Shown here piece after piece: positions 21,125 to 33,324 of a DNA stretch of 64,000 nucleotides. Source of the stretch: Euglena gracilis (lineage: Eukaryota > Euglenida > Euglenophyceae > Euglenales); NCBI GenBank assembly GCA_039621445.1, contig CP154955.1:7862241-7926240 (forward strand), read 5' to 3'. The notes beneath the pieces are model-generated. The model had not been told where the DNA came from. It ran no database searches and saw only the letters and a program-made list of their open reading frames with translations. Numbering within the stretch: the stretch's first letter is position 1; every line of letters begins with the position of its first letter. The position numbers and the translations under genes are program-made.

Positions 21125-22049
21125 ACCGGCGTTTGAGACGCCGGGTTCAGGACAAAACCGGCGTCCCCCCCCCCCACGGGTTTTCCGGACGCCGGTTCTG
21201 TCCTAGCCCGGCATTAGGAACGCCGGTTTTGTCCAAAGCCCGGCGTCCGGTTTTCATTCCTAAAAATGTCACCAAAAGTGCCCAAAAGTGGCCCTAAGGT
21301 GCTGGTATGACTGTTTCAACCATCTAGGACAATGAATTTTGCCACCTAGGGACCACTGGGGTGGATATCCAAATTTCGTGAAAATTGGCCCAAATTTGGA
21401 AATAGAGTACCGTGCAGCGTGGAAAGATCTGATGAGCACCGCTGGTCGTTTGTTGAAAAGAGCTTTCGATCGAGGGGTAACTTGGTACCCTAACGTTGCA
21501 TGCAGCCCGAGATACGCTCGCGATCGTCCGATCGGCCAGAATCTGAGTCGAAACTTGTGGCAATTTTCAGTGACTTTTGGTTTAAGATGCTGAATAAACC
21601 CTACAGAAACGTTTTTTCTCTTCGAATCCACCACCTGAGGGGCCTTGGGGGCACCAGAGTTGTGAAATTAGGACTTCCCAGTGACAGAAAATAAGAGCTC
21701 CAGGCGGCGTGGCTGAATTTGGTGGTGATCGCTAGTCGTCCGATGAAAAGAGCTTTCAATTGAGGGGTGAGTTTGTACTTGGACGATTGACACAGCCAGA
21801 AATACCCTCGCGATCGCCGGAATTTGGTGAAGTGCAAAGTGGTGTGACATTGCAGATCAGTGGTCAGAGATTGGTCCCGGGAGTGTCCTTTGGCCGAAGG
21901 GTGGGGACGCCGGTTCTGTCCTGAACCCGGCGTCTCTGAAACGCCGCTTTAAACAAGAGGTGGCGGACGCCGGTTCTGTCCAAAGCCCGGTGTTCCGGAC
22001 GCCGGGCTTTGGACAGAACCGGCGTCCGCCACCCCTTTTTTGTAGTAGT
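21125..22049. repeat. Large dispersed repeat, copy B, with GACGCCGG-type flank
   Basis: 21330-22049 is the reverse complement of 10883-13015 without the TA-flanked insertion. 21125-21290 is a GACGCCGGTTCTGTCC repeat matching 8355-8520. Open frames on either strand are not conserved between copies. A further 50-bp fragment of the same repeat, with GAAGCTTTCGATCGAGGGGT, lies at 36100-36155. Confidence 0.75.
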
Positions 22050-22709
22050 GGAGGCCAAAGTTCATGATGGTCCTGGACATTTTCTCTCGGGGTTTCGACT
22101 TCGGTTTTTTGACCCCGAACTGACCCAAAATGGGCCAAAACGGGCCCAAAAAAGGGGGCATAGAAGCATGGGGGGTCCGGGTTGGATTTTTTTTTTTGCG
22201 CTCAAAAACGCTTTTTTGACATTCTGAAGTGAAAAAACTGTTTTGAGCAAAAAAAATTTCAAAATTTTGGGTCTAGACCTACCTCCCTACCCCCCTCGCC
22301 CAACCACCCTCGGACCAATGCAGGGTTCCCCGAATACCCAAAACATGCCCAAAATCGCACAACCAGGCCTCGGGACCATCATAAATCGATCAACCCCCCC
22401 CCCCTAAACCTCCAAATGACCCCTGATTTGGGTACTCCTCGTCTAGCCCGAGATACGGCCAATTTACGGTTTCGTGCCCCGAATTGGGCAAAACTGGCAT
22501 AACTGGCCCAAAACCACAAAACGACCGCGAGGAGTTCGCCCAAATCGCGCATACCAATCGATAGAGCGCCCCAAAGTTGTGAAATGAGTCCTCTTTACTT
22601 TCCCGCAACTCCGCAGCGTTTTTGACATATTTCGATTTTTCGACTTTTTTTTGACCCCAAAATGACCCTGAAGTTTTCCCACAGAAAAAAACGGTAGACA
22701 ACTTTTTTT
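22050..22709. other. No gene recognised
   Basis: Mixed repeats with T- and G-rich stretches; short frames cross homopolymers. Nothing identifiable. Confidence 0.45.
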
Positions 22710-22867
22710 GCACCCCCCCCCCCCTTATTGTCCCTGGGCCCGGCCGACGGGGGGTTTTTTTGGCCCAGCCAATGAAATTCCTTTGGTACGGTCTTATTGT
22801 CCCCCCCCTTATTGTCCGATCGGGCCTCCCGGGGGCAGGTCGGTGGGACAATAAGGGGGTGGGGTGG
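22710..22867. mobile_element. TA-flanked C-run TIR element, reverse copy
   Basis: Reverse complement of 16139-16317 with small differences (ACAATAAGGG instead of ACAATAAAGGG). Right flank TA at 22868-22869; left flank mutated (GCACC instead of TACCACC). Confidence 0.7.
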
Positions 22868-23512
22868 TATCTCTGGACTGGCATGGAGTTCGGGCCATTA
22901 TGGGGGCCCGAGAAACTAGGGACCGTCTCCTAGCCCATAGTCCATTCACTTTGGGAACCCGGAAATCAGGTCACATCGATAATCCACAGGTGCCCTGACC
23001 AACCTAGGGAGGGTGGGGGGGACGGGGGGGGTGTTGGGGGGGGGGGGGGGGTCGGACCCTCCGGCAGGGGTGGTAAGCTTCGCTCTTACTCTAAAGAGAT
23101 AAAGAGCTCGACCCCAATCATAACCCCAGCCCTCCCAACAATCCATAATGGGCCACATTCGTATACTTTTTAGCCAAAATGGATATCTGTGCCGGACGCC
23201 GGGTTCACAACAGAACCGGCGTCCCTAACCTTTTTTTCGGACAGAACCGGCATCCGGAAAACCCGTGGGGGGGACGCCAGTTCTGTCGTGAACCCGGCGT
23301 CCCAAACGCCGGTTTAAACGGTGAACTTCATCTAGGGGGGGGGGAGGGGGGGTGCAAAATCCCACAGTTCATTGCCTGATCTCCTTGGATCCGGGTGGAA
23401 AAACTCTTAAGGCGCCGAAGGCGCCGAAAATTTTTTCCTCCTCTCTCAAAGCCGAATTTCCGACCCCCACCTACCATCCCCCCCCGCCGAGGTATTCCCA
23501 TAGGGGGGACGG
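22868..23512. repeat. Mixed repeats: GACGCCGG block and GGCGCC hairpin
   Basis: 23195-23310 is another GACGCCGGTTCTGTC repeat. 23411-23425 is a GGCGCCGAAGGCGCC hairpin between G- and C-run stretches, of the type found in several MITEs of this window. No gene. Confidence 0.5.
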
Positions 23513-23987
23513 CAGGGGGGGGGAAATGCGTTTCGCATTTTTTCGCATTTTTGCGCATTTTTTGCGCATTTTTTCAAATTTTCCAAAAATGCGCATTTTT
23601 GCGCATTTTTTCGCATTTTTTGCGCATTTTTTCGTTTTTTTCAGCACATTTTTTTGCTTTTTGGCACATTTTTTTGTGATTTTCCAAAATTTTCGCATTT
23701 TTTGACCATTTTTGCAATTTTTTGCAAAAATTTGAAAATTTTGACTTTTTTTGAAACGGACATTTTCCTCATTATTCTACATGATTTCTTCAAATTTGGT
23801 GCCATTTTTTGCATGTTTTTGGGTAATTTTTGCATTTTCGTGATTTTTGCGCATTTTTTCTCGGATTTTGCACATTTTTGCGCATTTTTTCCAAAAATGC
23901 GCATTTTTTTGCGCATTTTTTTTGCGCATTTTTGCGCATTTTTGCGCATTTTTTCCGAGGCCGGGCGAGCGCATTCCCCCCCCCCTG
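23513..23987. mobile_element. CAGGGGGG TIR element filled with GCGCATTTTT repeats
   Basis: Ends CAGGGGGGGGGAAATGCG and its inverse, flanked by GGGACGG at 23506-23512 and 23988-23994. The interior is dominated by GCGCATTTTT units on the plus strand, so its frames are low complexity. Same 7-bp duplication class as 2077-5284 and 16923-17448. Confidence 0.75.
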
Positions 23988-23994
23988 GGGACGG

Positions 23995-25491
23995 GAATAG
24001 CTCACTGTCATAGTACGTTTCACAAAGAACTTCTCCAAAAAGTGGTCAAAAATCGACGTTTTTGGGACGTTTTCAAAAATTGATTTTTGGCAAATGTGCT
24101 TAAAATTGACCTTTTTTTGCGAACATCCAAAAAAGTTGCCAAAAATGACCCCTTTGGGCTGCCCGAGGTTCGGGTATGGGAACAGCTCGGGGAGGGGGGG
24201 ACCTGCCCCCCCCCCCCAAGCTGTTTCCCCCGTACTGTTTCCATTGGGCCGTAAAGGGTCCCAGGGACGGGAATAGCTCGGGGGGGGGGATGGTAATTTG
24301 ACCCCCCTCTTGTTTGAGCATTTGGGGGTCCTTTGGCCGTGAGTGTGCTCAATTAAGGGGGAGTGGTGTCGGAAACCTGCAGAAGGGAATGCCATGAATT
24401 TGGCTAATCAAACACCAAGCTTGTTATGGAGTTGATTCAAGTATCACTACGGAGCTTTGGCAGGGGGGGGGGGAGGGGGGGGGCCCGAGGTCAGTTTTTT
24501 TTGCATTTTTTGGCACTTTTTGCTGTACTGTCTCAACACAGGGGGGGGAGGGTCCTGGGGTCCCAACTGTACTGCCAACCCCCCCCTCAAAAATTGGCCA
24601 AAACCGGCGCCGAAGTCGCCGGAAAAAAATTTTAGGGCCTTTTTTTGGTCTAAAAAGGCCATTTTTGGTGTCAAATTTTTCATCTGTCTCGGACGGGTCG
24701 GCACTAGGGGGGGGGGGGGGCCCAAAAATCCCAACTGTACAGGGGGGGGAGGGGGGGGGTCCCCGAAAAATCCCAACTGTACTGCCGTCGCCCCTACGGA
24801 TGGCCATGCATTTTCATGAACTTTTTCCAGGTCACAAATTTGGTGTATTTTTTGTGCTTTTTGGCTCTTTGGGGATCTGGAAGGTCAGCAACCTTGAACA
24901 GGCAAATTTTCAGAACAGGTCAACAGAGCTTCAATTTCTGGGACTAGCACAGATCGAAGTGCTGGGCCGAAAATATACCCCCTGAAAACAGCCAAAAGTT
25001 CCATTTTGGGCACTGTTCAAGCAAAATTTTGTCAAAAATGCAAAAAAAAATCGGCGAAAAGAGCCGGAAGGAAAAATTGACTTTTGGTGGGACCGGTGCC
25101 CCCCCCAGTTGCACTAAGGCTTCTTGTCTGTTTATGACCCTCACCAACCCCCCCCCCCCCACTGGGTCGGTCCGGACCCAGCTGAGCAGATGGGGGGGGG
25201 GGGTCGGACTCCCCCCCTGTGGTCCAGGAGGAGGGGGCACCCCTAACCAAAACCCCATACACCCCGCTTACCATGACCCCCCAAACAACCCCCCCCCCCA
25301 AATGGTCCTCCAGGTCATAAACAGCTCTTTTTTGAAAAAATTTCCCAATTTTTTTTTGACCTGATGGAAAAAATGGTGTAGATCACAAATTTCACACAAA
25401 AATTCCCCCCCAAAAAGTGGGGGGGTGATATCAAGGTTTTGTTTTCCGACCCCCCCCACGTGCCCCCCCCCCCCCCTAAGTGGCCCGCCAG
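23995..25491. repeat. Dense, unresolved C/G-run repeats
   Basis: Contains GGGACGGGAATAGCTC at 23987 and 24266, CCCAACTGTAC blocks near 24557, 24729 and 24769, a GGCGCCGAAGTCGCC hairpin at 24606, and C runs near 25105-25300. Several small elements are probably nested, but I could not define paired ends. No gene recognised. Confidence 0.45.
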
Positions 25492-25528
25492 GGTCCTGGC
25501 AGACATTCATTTAGTGTGGTACACCAAG

Positions 25529-25766
25529 GGGGGGTCGGCACACCCCTCCCCCCCCCCTCACCGACCCCCTCGCCACGCCATTTTACCCCCCCCCTCCCCC
25601 CCCTTTTCAGACCCCCTCGCCATGCCATGCCAGCCGCGCCAAAGAAAATTTTCTTGGAAAACCCCCGCGCACCCCTCCCCCCCCCCTTCCGGGACCCCCT
25701 CGCCGCGCCAAAACCCCCCCCTCCCCCCCCCTAGCCGGACGGCTCGCCACGGCGTGCCGACCCCCC
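25529..25766. mobile_element. 3-bp-TSD element, GGGGGGTCGGCAC family
   Basis: Ends GGGGGGTCGGCACACC and GGCGTGCCGACCCCCC; AAG at 25526-25528 and 25767-25769. Interior CCCCTCGCCACGCC blocks match 3696-3928 in reverse. Nested in the hAT element. Confidence 0.75.
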
Positions 25767-26126
25767 AAGGTTGTCATTTTGTGGTTCACTGTGGACACCA
25801 CAATTTTTTTTGTGGTTCATCTGTGGATACCAAAAAAATTTTGTGGTTCACCTGTGGACACCAAAGTAATATTTGTGGTTCATATTTCCCACCGCCTGCT
25901 GACATTTGCATCACTTTTTTTATGAACAGCAATGAAGCAATCTTTTTTGAACATATTTGACTCAGGCGGCGTAAGTTGGCCAAAAATTCTGGTGCTCTTA
26001 AAACAGAAGAGGAAGCGGAAAACCACTTCCGAAAAAGGGTCATATTTTTCGATTTTTTTTTTGAAGAGGTTCTGATTTTGGCCAATTCCGGTGGGCGTTT
26101 GGCTCACAGTAAAGGAGACCTGTATA

Positions 26127-26599
26127 AGTGTCTGATAATTCCCCCCCCCCCACGGAGCCCAAAACCAGGGGGGGGGGGGGGAATTATCGACCGGTTTTTC
26201 ATTTGACAGATTTTCTCATGCCCGTGAAGGAATCACTAATGGCCCGTGGGAAGTCCCGTGGGACAGCACCTGGCAAGCGTCATATCGAGCAACGCAACAA
26301 GGGCAAATATAGCCTGCACGATGCAGGTTTTGTTGCACTTGTGTTGCAAGATTATCGAAACCGAGTGCACATCAAAAGGTTGTGAAAAACACTTCTTTTG
26401 CTCAGACGGTTCTGTGAAACGGGTGGACCCTCGTCGCAAGTGAGAGGGCGTCAGCGGCGATCCTTCACCTTCTCATGCTTTGCAGGCCTCGGGAATTTTT
26501 TTAGGGGGGGGGGGAAATTATCAGACGGTTTTCCATTTCCAGATTTTGGGCCAAAATCAAGGGGGGAAAATTATCGCCCGGGGAAAATTATCAGACACT
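26127..26599. mobile_element. TA-flanked element with AGTGTCTGATAATT TIRs
   Basis: Ends AGTGTCTGATAATTCCCC and inverse, TA at 26125-26126 and 26600-26601. Internal GAATTATC and AAATTATCAGAC blocks suggest more than one insertion. The frame 26218-26385 (+) is basic and unassigned. Confidence 0.7.
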
Positions 26600-27719
26600 T
26601 ACAGTATACAGTCGAGAACAGACCTAAAAAGGCAAATTTATTTTCGAAGTTCTAGTAAAATCAACAAAACCAATCAAAAAATACATGAGCAAGAGGAACC
26701 GACAAAAACAAGCGTTGTTTCTGCTACCGTAGGCCCCAAAGGAACGAAACAGAAAAATTAAAAATAGAAGCGGTAAATATTGCATTCCGCTTGAAGAATT
26801 CCGCAAGAAGTGCAACAAAAACTGAACATAAAAAAATAGTATGAATTGAAATGATCAACAATGATCACCAAACGATATTCCAATCCCAATAACAACGAAG
26901 AACGTTAACATTTATTAAATTTATGAAGGTAACAGAAACTGAACAAACTGAACAGAAATTGAATGTCAGCATCCAAAGTGCATAATGCAAATACGTCAAA
27001 CCACATGGAGACAATTGCACGATTTACAAAGGGTAGAACAGGCGAAACGATACAGACCTTCAGTTCACTTCCCCGTGCTTCACCTGGAAGGACATTTCGA
27101 CATGACATTGGCGTAAAACCTGCAAAAGAACAGAGCAAATATGAAGCGGTTATCCGCTTCCTCAGGCTGACATAATACTTTTTTCCTATCTCATGGTGCC
27201 AAACTGCAAAAACCAGAATGAGGCTGACATTTACCCTTCTGAATGAAAAACTACACTGAATGTGGTCTTTCACTGAATGGTCAAGTTGAAGATCTGACAC
27301 CACAGCAATGAAGTGGCTTTCCGGCTCCTACCTCAAAACAAAGCACATTGCTGATTTTTCAGGCACTTTTTCAGGCATTGAGGCACTCAACTGACATCCC
27401 ACAATGCCCCAGAACGCTCCCAATGTCCGCAGCCGTGCCAAAGCCTGACGATAATGTCACGTGTTTCTGCTTCCATGAAGCGGAATTCCGCTTCATCGAC
27501 GCCAGTACTTAACTTTTTGATGGCATCCTTGTTGGGTAAGTTGTCCATGCAGCACGTCTGCTGAGAACTCTCGATAGCAATCTGTCCAAATTCAACTGCC
27601 ACACTTCGTGGATTGAGCCGGGGCCAAGGCTCACAATGTGGCTGAGGTGTCTAAAGATCAATCCGCCTTTAGGAGTAAAATTTATTTTTTTCCATCCTCA
27701 AGCAATTTTTGTAGACAAC
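26600..27719. other. Interior of the hAT element, nothing recognised
   Basis: Unique-looking sequence with several moderate frames on both strands. A minus-strand frame at 27387-27602 has ordinary protein-like composition and could be a captured exon, but I see no domain. Confidence 0.3.
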
Positions 27720-27844
27720 AAAATTTTTTGTGGTTCACCTGTGGACACCAAAAATATTTTTGTGGTTCACCTGTGGACATCAGAAAAAAAATTGTGGTTC
27801 ACACGTCTTTTGTGAACCACACTAAATGAATGTCTGGGTCCTGG

Positions 27845-28463
27845 CCCCGAGGGTTTTTCTTTTGAGAGTCAAAAGGGTGGGTCATTTGGGGGGGTAATGG
27901 TATATTGAAGCCTGCCCTGGAGACCTTTTATCGTCCTCCATGCGCGGTTTTGGACGCCGACACTCTTGGCCTGTGTTCTGCCTGTTTTTTGTGCCTTGGC
28001 GATTATTTGGGAATGTCTTTTTGGCCTTTTGGGGGGGGTCGCTTGGGGAGGGAGGGGTTGCAGAGGGAAAAACCCATGCAGTTGTCATAATGTCTTGAAC
28101 AGTTGCGTGCCACTGGTTGATAAAGTCTGATTCACAGCAAACAATGAGGTGCCCAAGAAAATTTGAAGAACCAAAGCATTTTGGGCAGGTGCTGGGATCT
28201 GATTCCACTGGTGTCAGATCCCCTGATTCCACTGGTATCCCCCCCAAGAACAAAGGGGGGGTCCGACCCCACCCGAGTCACCTGCATTCTTATCAACCCC
28301 CCCAGACTGTTCCCGTCTCCATAGGAACAGCAAGGGGGAACAGTAAGGGGGGGGAACTGGCCAACCAAGTTAGACCACCTAAATGCCAAAAACGCCAAAA
28401 TGAAGCTTTTTGGGTTCACATGCTTGAAAATTGCACCTCCACAACATCCATTTTGGCGTTGGT
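27845..28463. other. Spacer with GGGGGG blocks, no gene recognised
   Basis: Contains G-run blocks and a tandem pair GATTCCACTGGTGTCAGAT / GATTCCACTGGTATC near 28200-28240. No credible gene. Confidence 0.4.
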
Positions 28464-28468
28464 TTGGA

Positions 28469-30305
28469 CTTAGACGGCCGTAACTGGACACTTTTTTCCC
28501 CAAAAAAATTGGTCAAAATTTTGGCCTAAAACGGGTTTTCTAGGAACACTTTTGAAAAAATTCCAGGCGCATTTGCGCCTAAACCCAATTTTAAATATTG
28601 CCACAGAGTGCCGTTAAATTGTATCTTTTTCAAGGGTTCCAGGCGCAAATGCGCCTGGAACCTCCCAGAAACAGGCGAAAAAGGACCATAATTTCACCCC
28701 AGACAGGTTTTGTCTTTGATCAAAACCAATTGGTAAAGAATAAATATTTTGGAAAATACACACAGTGTTCTATTTGTTGTATTGTCAAGGGGTGTCTCCC
28801 GAATATGTTTTTTAAGGTATTTTTGGCATCATCAGAAAAGTATTTTAGGCGCATTTGCGCCTGGAATACCTCTCAATACACCAAACAGTGGTAATGAAAA
28901 GAATGTGAGTGAGAGACAGCATGACAGCATTATTTTGCCAAGTGTGTCTCTTTTTATAACCTTTTTTTATTCATCAACATGCAAAGATCATTCTTCGGCA
29001 AAGTCCTTCAACTCCGTGTGTGAGGTGCCTTTGCCAAGGTTTGTGGGTGAGCACAGAAAAATAACAGCAAGGGAAGTAGTTGAATCAAAATTTTCAAGGG
29101 TGGTGTTTGCTCTTCTTTAAAGCCGATGTGTTTTCTAGTTTCTATTTTGAAAATGCATTTTTTGTGTTGCAATCTAATGAATGATGTTTGGGAATGGTGC
29201 TCAAAAACTGTGCCACCCTGTGTTGGTCCAGGCGCAATTGCGCCTGGAATTGGAATTTCAAAAATGCAATGTCAACCAAAGGTATATTTTTGAAAGAAAT
29301 AATTCATCTCAAATTTTGTCATACAAAAGACACATTGTGGAACCACTTGGAGTTTGTTTCTTTGGAATTGCTGCCGATACCTTTCTCACACTTTGCTCCA
29401 GGCGCAAATGCGCCTAGACTATTGCCAAAACGGGTGTCAGAGGCGTCCCGTTTTCATATTGGCAAACACCCTTGACCCATCAAAGGTTGCATGGAAAATG
29501 ATTTGCAACACATAGCAGCATTAACCAGCAAATAGCGTACACCGAAAGCCAAAAAAATGTGCACATTGTTTTCCACCTTGCCCCAGTTTTGACCATATTA
29601 AGCTTTAAGACCTGATGCAAGGGTGAAGATAAAGAGAACCCAATTTTTAGGACATTGTGGTTTTATGGTGAAAAATGCTTTTACCCAACAACATTACAAT
29701 GCACTCCCTCCGTATGCTCCTTCCAAGTTTAGAGAAGCAATTCAAATGCTGCTGACTTTCATTCAAAACAGATCCATACCCGCAGTAGAACATCGAATCA
29801 AATTCTCCAGAAGGGATGTATTTTTGGCTTACCAGGAAATTCTAGGCGCATTTGCGCCTGGATCTTCTGAGAAATGGCCCTTTTTTGCCTAGTCCACGTG
29901 TTTCTCCAGGCGCAAATGCGCCTGGACAGTTGCCAAAACAAAAGGCCATTGGCAATGGCCAATCAAATCCATGAACAGTACATTTTGTCGAGTTGCCATT
30001 GTCTCCCTGTGATTTTTTGCATACCGATTTTTCCTTGCATTTTTTGTGTGGCAACTGATGGCAAACACTGGCAAAAATTGGCAATTGGCCATGTTTGAGG
30101 TTTGAGGCGCATTTGCGGCTGAAACAATGGCATGGAGGAAAGGAATTCAATCGCAAAGAACCACGTCTCAAACATACAATTTTTTTTTTGCTCTTGCAAT
30201 GTGCACAAAAACTTATTTGGGCAACTGTTCTTGTCAATGACGAGGTGTTTAGAATCGTAAGTTTCCCCCCTTTTTTCGGGTTGCCTTGAGGAACGAAATT
30301 TAGTG
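28469..30305 (+). repeat. Left arm of the giant inverted repeat
   Basis: Carries eight of the AGGCGCA..TGCGCCT sites (near 28566, 28641, 28849, 29230, 29400, 29844, 29908 and a variant at 30107). Reverse-complement match to the right arm ends near the block GGTTGCCTTGAGGAACGAAA. Confidence 0.85.
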
Positions 30306-31499
30306 TGAATGTCTCAAGAATTAAATTTTACAGATTTTCACAGATGCATGAATTTCAAAATTATTGAAGTAAGTTCTCTCAGAAACACACCATGCTCAAA
30401 TGAAACACATTTGGCTCCTGCCAAACAGTTTGACGGATCAAGTTCGCCGGCGTTCTTGCTGGCCAGGTCATGCAAACAAAGGCGCACCGTCTCAGTCTCA
30501 AGTGGGTGCACCTGACCGTGTTTTAAATCAGAATCAATTCGACAGTTTAGTCCTCATTCAGTCATTTTGCCACCGACCCACACAATAAAGCAAAAATAAA
30601 AACAAAACAAAACAAGAAACCAGGTGCACCAATTGTAACACAATTCTGTCACCAAACAGCCAGATATGTGAATGATTCTAATGCGCAAAGCATGAGAAAA
30701 GAAGACCAAAGCTACAAGACTTCAGCCTTAAGGATTTGTGCTCTAGGGAGCACAAAGGAGCACAAAGTTTGAGACGAGGGGCTACGTGACCAAATCCGCG
30801 GTTTTTCGTGTGATGCAAAGCGATAACACTTAAAAAAAATAATCAAATGTGCTAAAGAATGAATTGAAAACAACCGTCAAAAACGGTTTGCTACAACGTC
30901 AACTTGCAACTGGAACAACTTGGACCGAGACACATGGCAACACTGCACCAGTTCAAACCTTTTCTTGGCCTCCCTGCGCTCCTCCGTAGGCTCTCTGCTT
31001 TGGCGGGAGATTTGGCAGGATCCTTTCAGAAAAATTTCCTGCAAGAGAGAACGAAGGTTGATGACTTCTATGGAAGGTGAATGTTGTCAGAGAGGATTTG
31101 TGAGTTGAAGGAACACAATGATTTTGAATGGTTCTTTTTCAAATCTCAGAAATGGCCTGAAACCAAATTGGAATGAAGAATAAGCCATAAATCAGAAAAA
31201 TAAAAACCATTTTCCGCATCTCAGTTTCTTTGATGTTATGGTAATTGGAGGAAGTTTCTGAGCAAAATACAAAAGAAATGCCAGGATGGAACTAGAATCT
31301 CAATTGACAAAGCAAAGAGGTCGTATAGGTAGTTTACAAAACGTAATTTTGGCATCAAAAAAACTGGTAGTCAATGACATGTACCAGATACACACTATAA
31401 GCAGGATAGCTGATGGAATCATGGGAATCATGGCATAACCTCAGGTAAAATTGTTTCGCAATGCATATGAGATATTTGCAACACAAAACAATGAACAAC
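30306..31499. other. Spacer of the giant inverted repeat
   Basis: About 1.2 kb of ordinary-looking sequence without the palindromic site. No gene recognised; the 62-codon frames are unremarkable. This would be the loop if the arms paired. Confidence 0.6.
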
Positions 31500-33324
31500 A
31501 CCAAATTTCGTTCCTCAAGGCAACCCGAAAAAAGGGAAAAAAACTTATGATTTTAAACACCTCGTCATTGACAAGAACAATTGCCCATTGCAAGAGCAAA
31601 AAAAATTGTATGTTTGAGACGTGGTTCTTTGCGATTGAATTCCTTTCCTCAACAAAACTTTTCCATGCCATTGTTTCAGCCGCAAATGCGCCTCAAACCT
31701 CAAACATGGCCAATTGCCAATTTTTGCCAGTGTTTGCCATCAGTTGCCACACAAAAAATGCAAGGAAAAATCGGTATGCAAAAAATCACAGGGAGACAAT
31801 GGCAACTCGACAAAATGTACTGTTCATGGATTTGATTGGCCATTGCCAATGGCCTTTTGTTTTGGCAACTGTCCAGGCGCATTTGCGCCTGGAGAAACAC
31901 GTGGACTAGGCAAAAAAGGGCCATTTCTCAGAAGATCCAGGCGCAAATGCGCCTGGAATTTCCTGGTAAGCCAAAAATACATCCCTTCTGGAGAATTTGA
32001 TTCGATGTTCTACTGCGGGTATGGATCTGTTTTGAATGAAAGTCAGCAGCATTTGAATTGCTTCTCTAAACTTGGAAGGAGCATACGGAGGGAGTGCATT
32101 GTAATGTTGTTGGGTAAAAGCATTTTTCACCATAAAACCACAATGTCCTAAAAATTGGGTTCTCTTTATCTTCACCCTTGCATCAGGTCTTAAAGCTTAA
32201 TATGGTCAAAACTGGGGCAAGGTGGAAAACAATGTGCACATTTTTTTGGCTTTCGGTGTACGCTATTTGCTGGTTAATGCTGCTATGTGTTGCAAATCAT
32301 TTTCCATGCAACCTTTGATGGGTCAAGGGTGTTTGCCAATATGAAAACGGGACGCCTCTGACGCTCGTTTTGGCAATAGTCTAGGCGCATTTGCGCCTGG
32401 AGCAAAGTGTGAGAAAGGTATCGGCAGCAATTCCAAAGAAACAAACTCCAAGTGGTTCCACAATGTGTCTTTTGTATGACAAAATTTGAGATGAATTATT
32501 TCCTTCAAAAATATACCTTTGGTTGACATTGCATTTTTGAAATTCCAGGCGCAATTGCGCCTGGACCAACACAGGGTGGCACAATTTTTGAGCACCATTC
32601 CCAAACATCATTCATTAGATTGCAACACAAAAAATGCATTTTCAAAATAGAAACTAGAAAACACATCGGCTTTAAAGAAGAGCAAACACCACCCTTGAAA
32701 ATTTTGATTCAACTACTTCCCTTGCTGTTATTTTTCTGTGCTCACCCACAAACCTTGGCAAAGGCACCTCACACACGGAGTTGAAGGACTTTGCCGAAGA
32801 ATGATCTTTGCATGTTGATGAATAAAAAAGGTTATAAAAAGAGACACACTTGGCAAAATAATGCTGTCTTGCTGTCTCTCACTCACATTCTTTTCATTAC
32901 CACTGTTTGGTGTATTGAGAGGTATTCCAGGCGCAAATGCGCCTAAAATACTTTTCTGATGATGCCAAAAATACCTTAAAAAACATATTCGGGAGACACC
33001 CCTTGACAATACAACAAATAGAACACTGTGTGTATTTTCCAAAATATTTATTCTTTGCCAATTGGTTTTGATCAAAGACAAAACCTGTCTGGGGTGAAAT
33101 TATGGTCCTTTTTCGCCTGTTTCTGGGAGGTTCCAGGCGCATTTGCGCCTGGAACCCTTGAAAAAGATACAATTTAACGGCACTCTGTGGCAATATTTAA
33201 AATTGGGTTTAGGCGCAAATGCGCCTGGAATTTTTTCAAAAGTGTTCCTAGAAAACCCGTTTTAGGCCAGAATTTTAACCAATTTTTTTGGAGAAAAAAA
33301 ACTGTCCAGTTACGGCCGTCTCAG
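31500..33324 (-). repeat. Right arm of the giant inverted repeat
   Basis: Inverse of 28469-30305. Ends with an internal, slightly diverged terminus (CTGAGACGGCCGTAACTGGA inverted, 33305-33324). Small differences from the left arm include a six-base indel near 32545 and an 11-14 base indel near 31655. Confidence 0.85.

Larger units (their letters stand above)
25500..27836. mobile_element. hAT element, CAGAC..CATTTAGTG TIRs
   Basis: TIRs CAGACATTCATTTAGTGTGG at 25500 and its inverse ending at 27836, perfect over at least 20 bp; 8-bp duplication GGTCCTGG (25492-25499, 27837-27844). Subterminal TGTGG(T/A)NACC and TTGTGGTTCACCTGTGGA repeats at both ends (25785-25880, 27720-27800) are typical transposase-binding arrays. 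Two other elements are nested inside (25529-25766, 26127-26599). No transposase is recognisable; the frames at 26905-27303 and 27387-27602 (-) are unassigned. Confidence 0.85.

Noticed and set aside
23471-24395. Lys/Asn-rich coiled-coil proteins on the minus strand
   Set aside because: Generated by GCGCATTTTT repeats inside a TIR element.
29623-32175. 89-codon frame present in both arms as a conserved gene
   Set aside because: Arms are nearly identical overall, so conservation of the frame adds no evidence; no domain seen.
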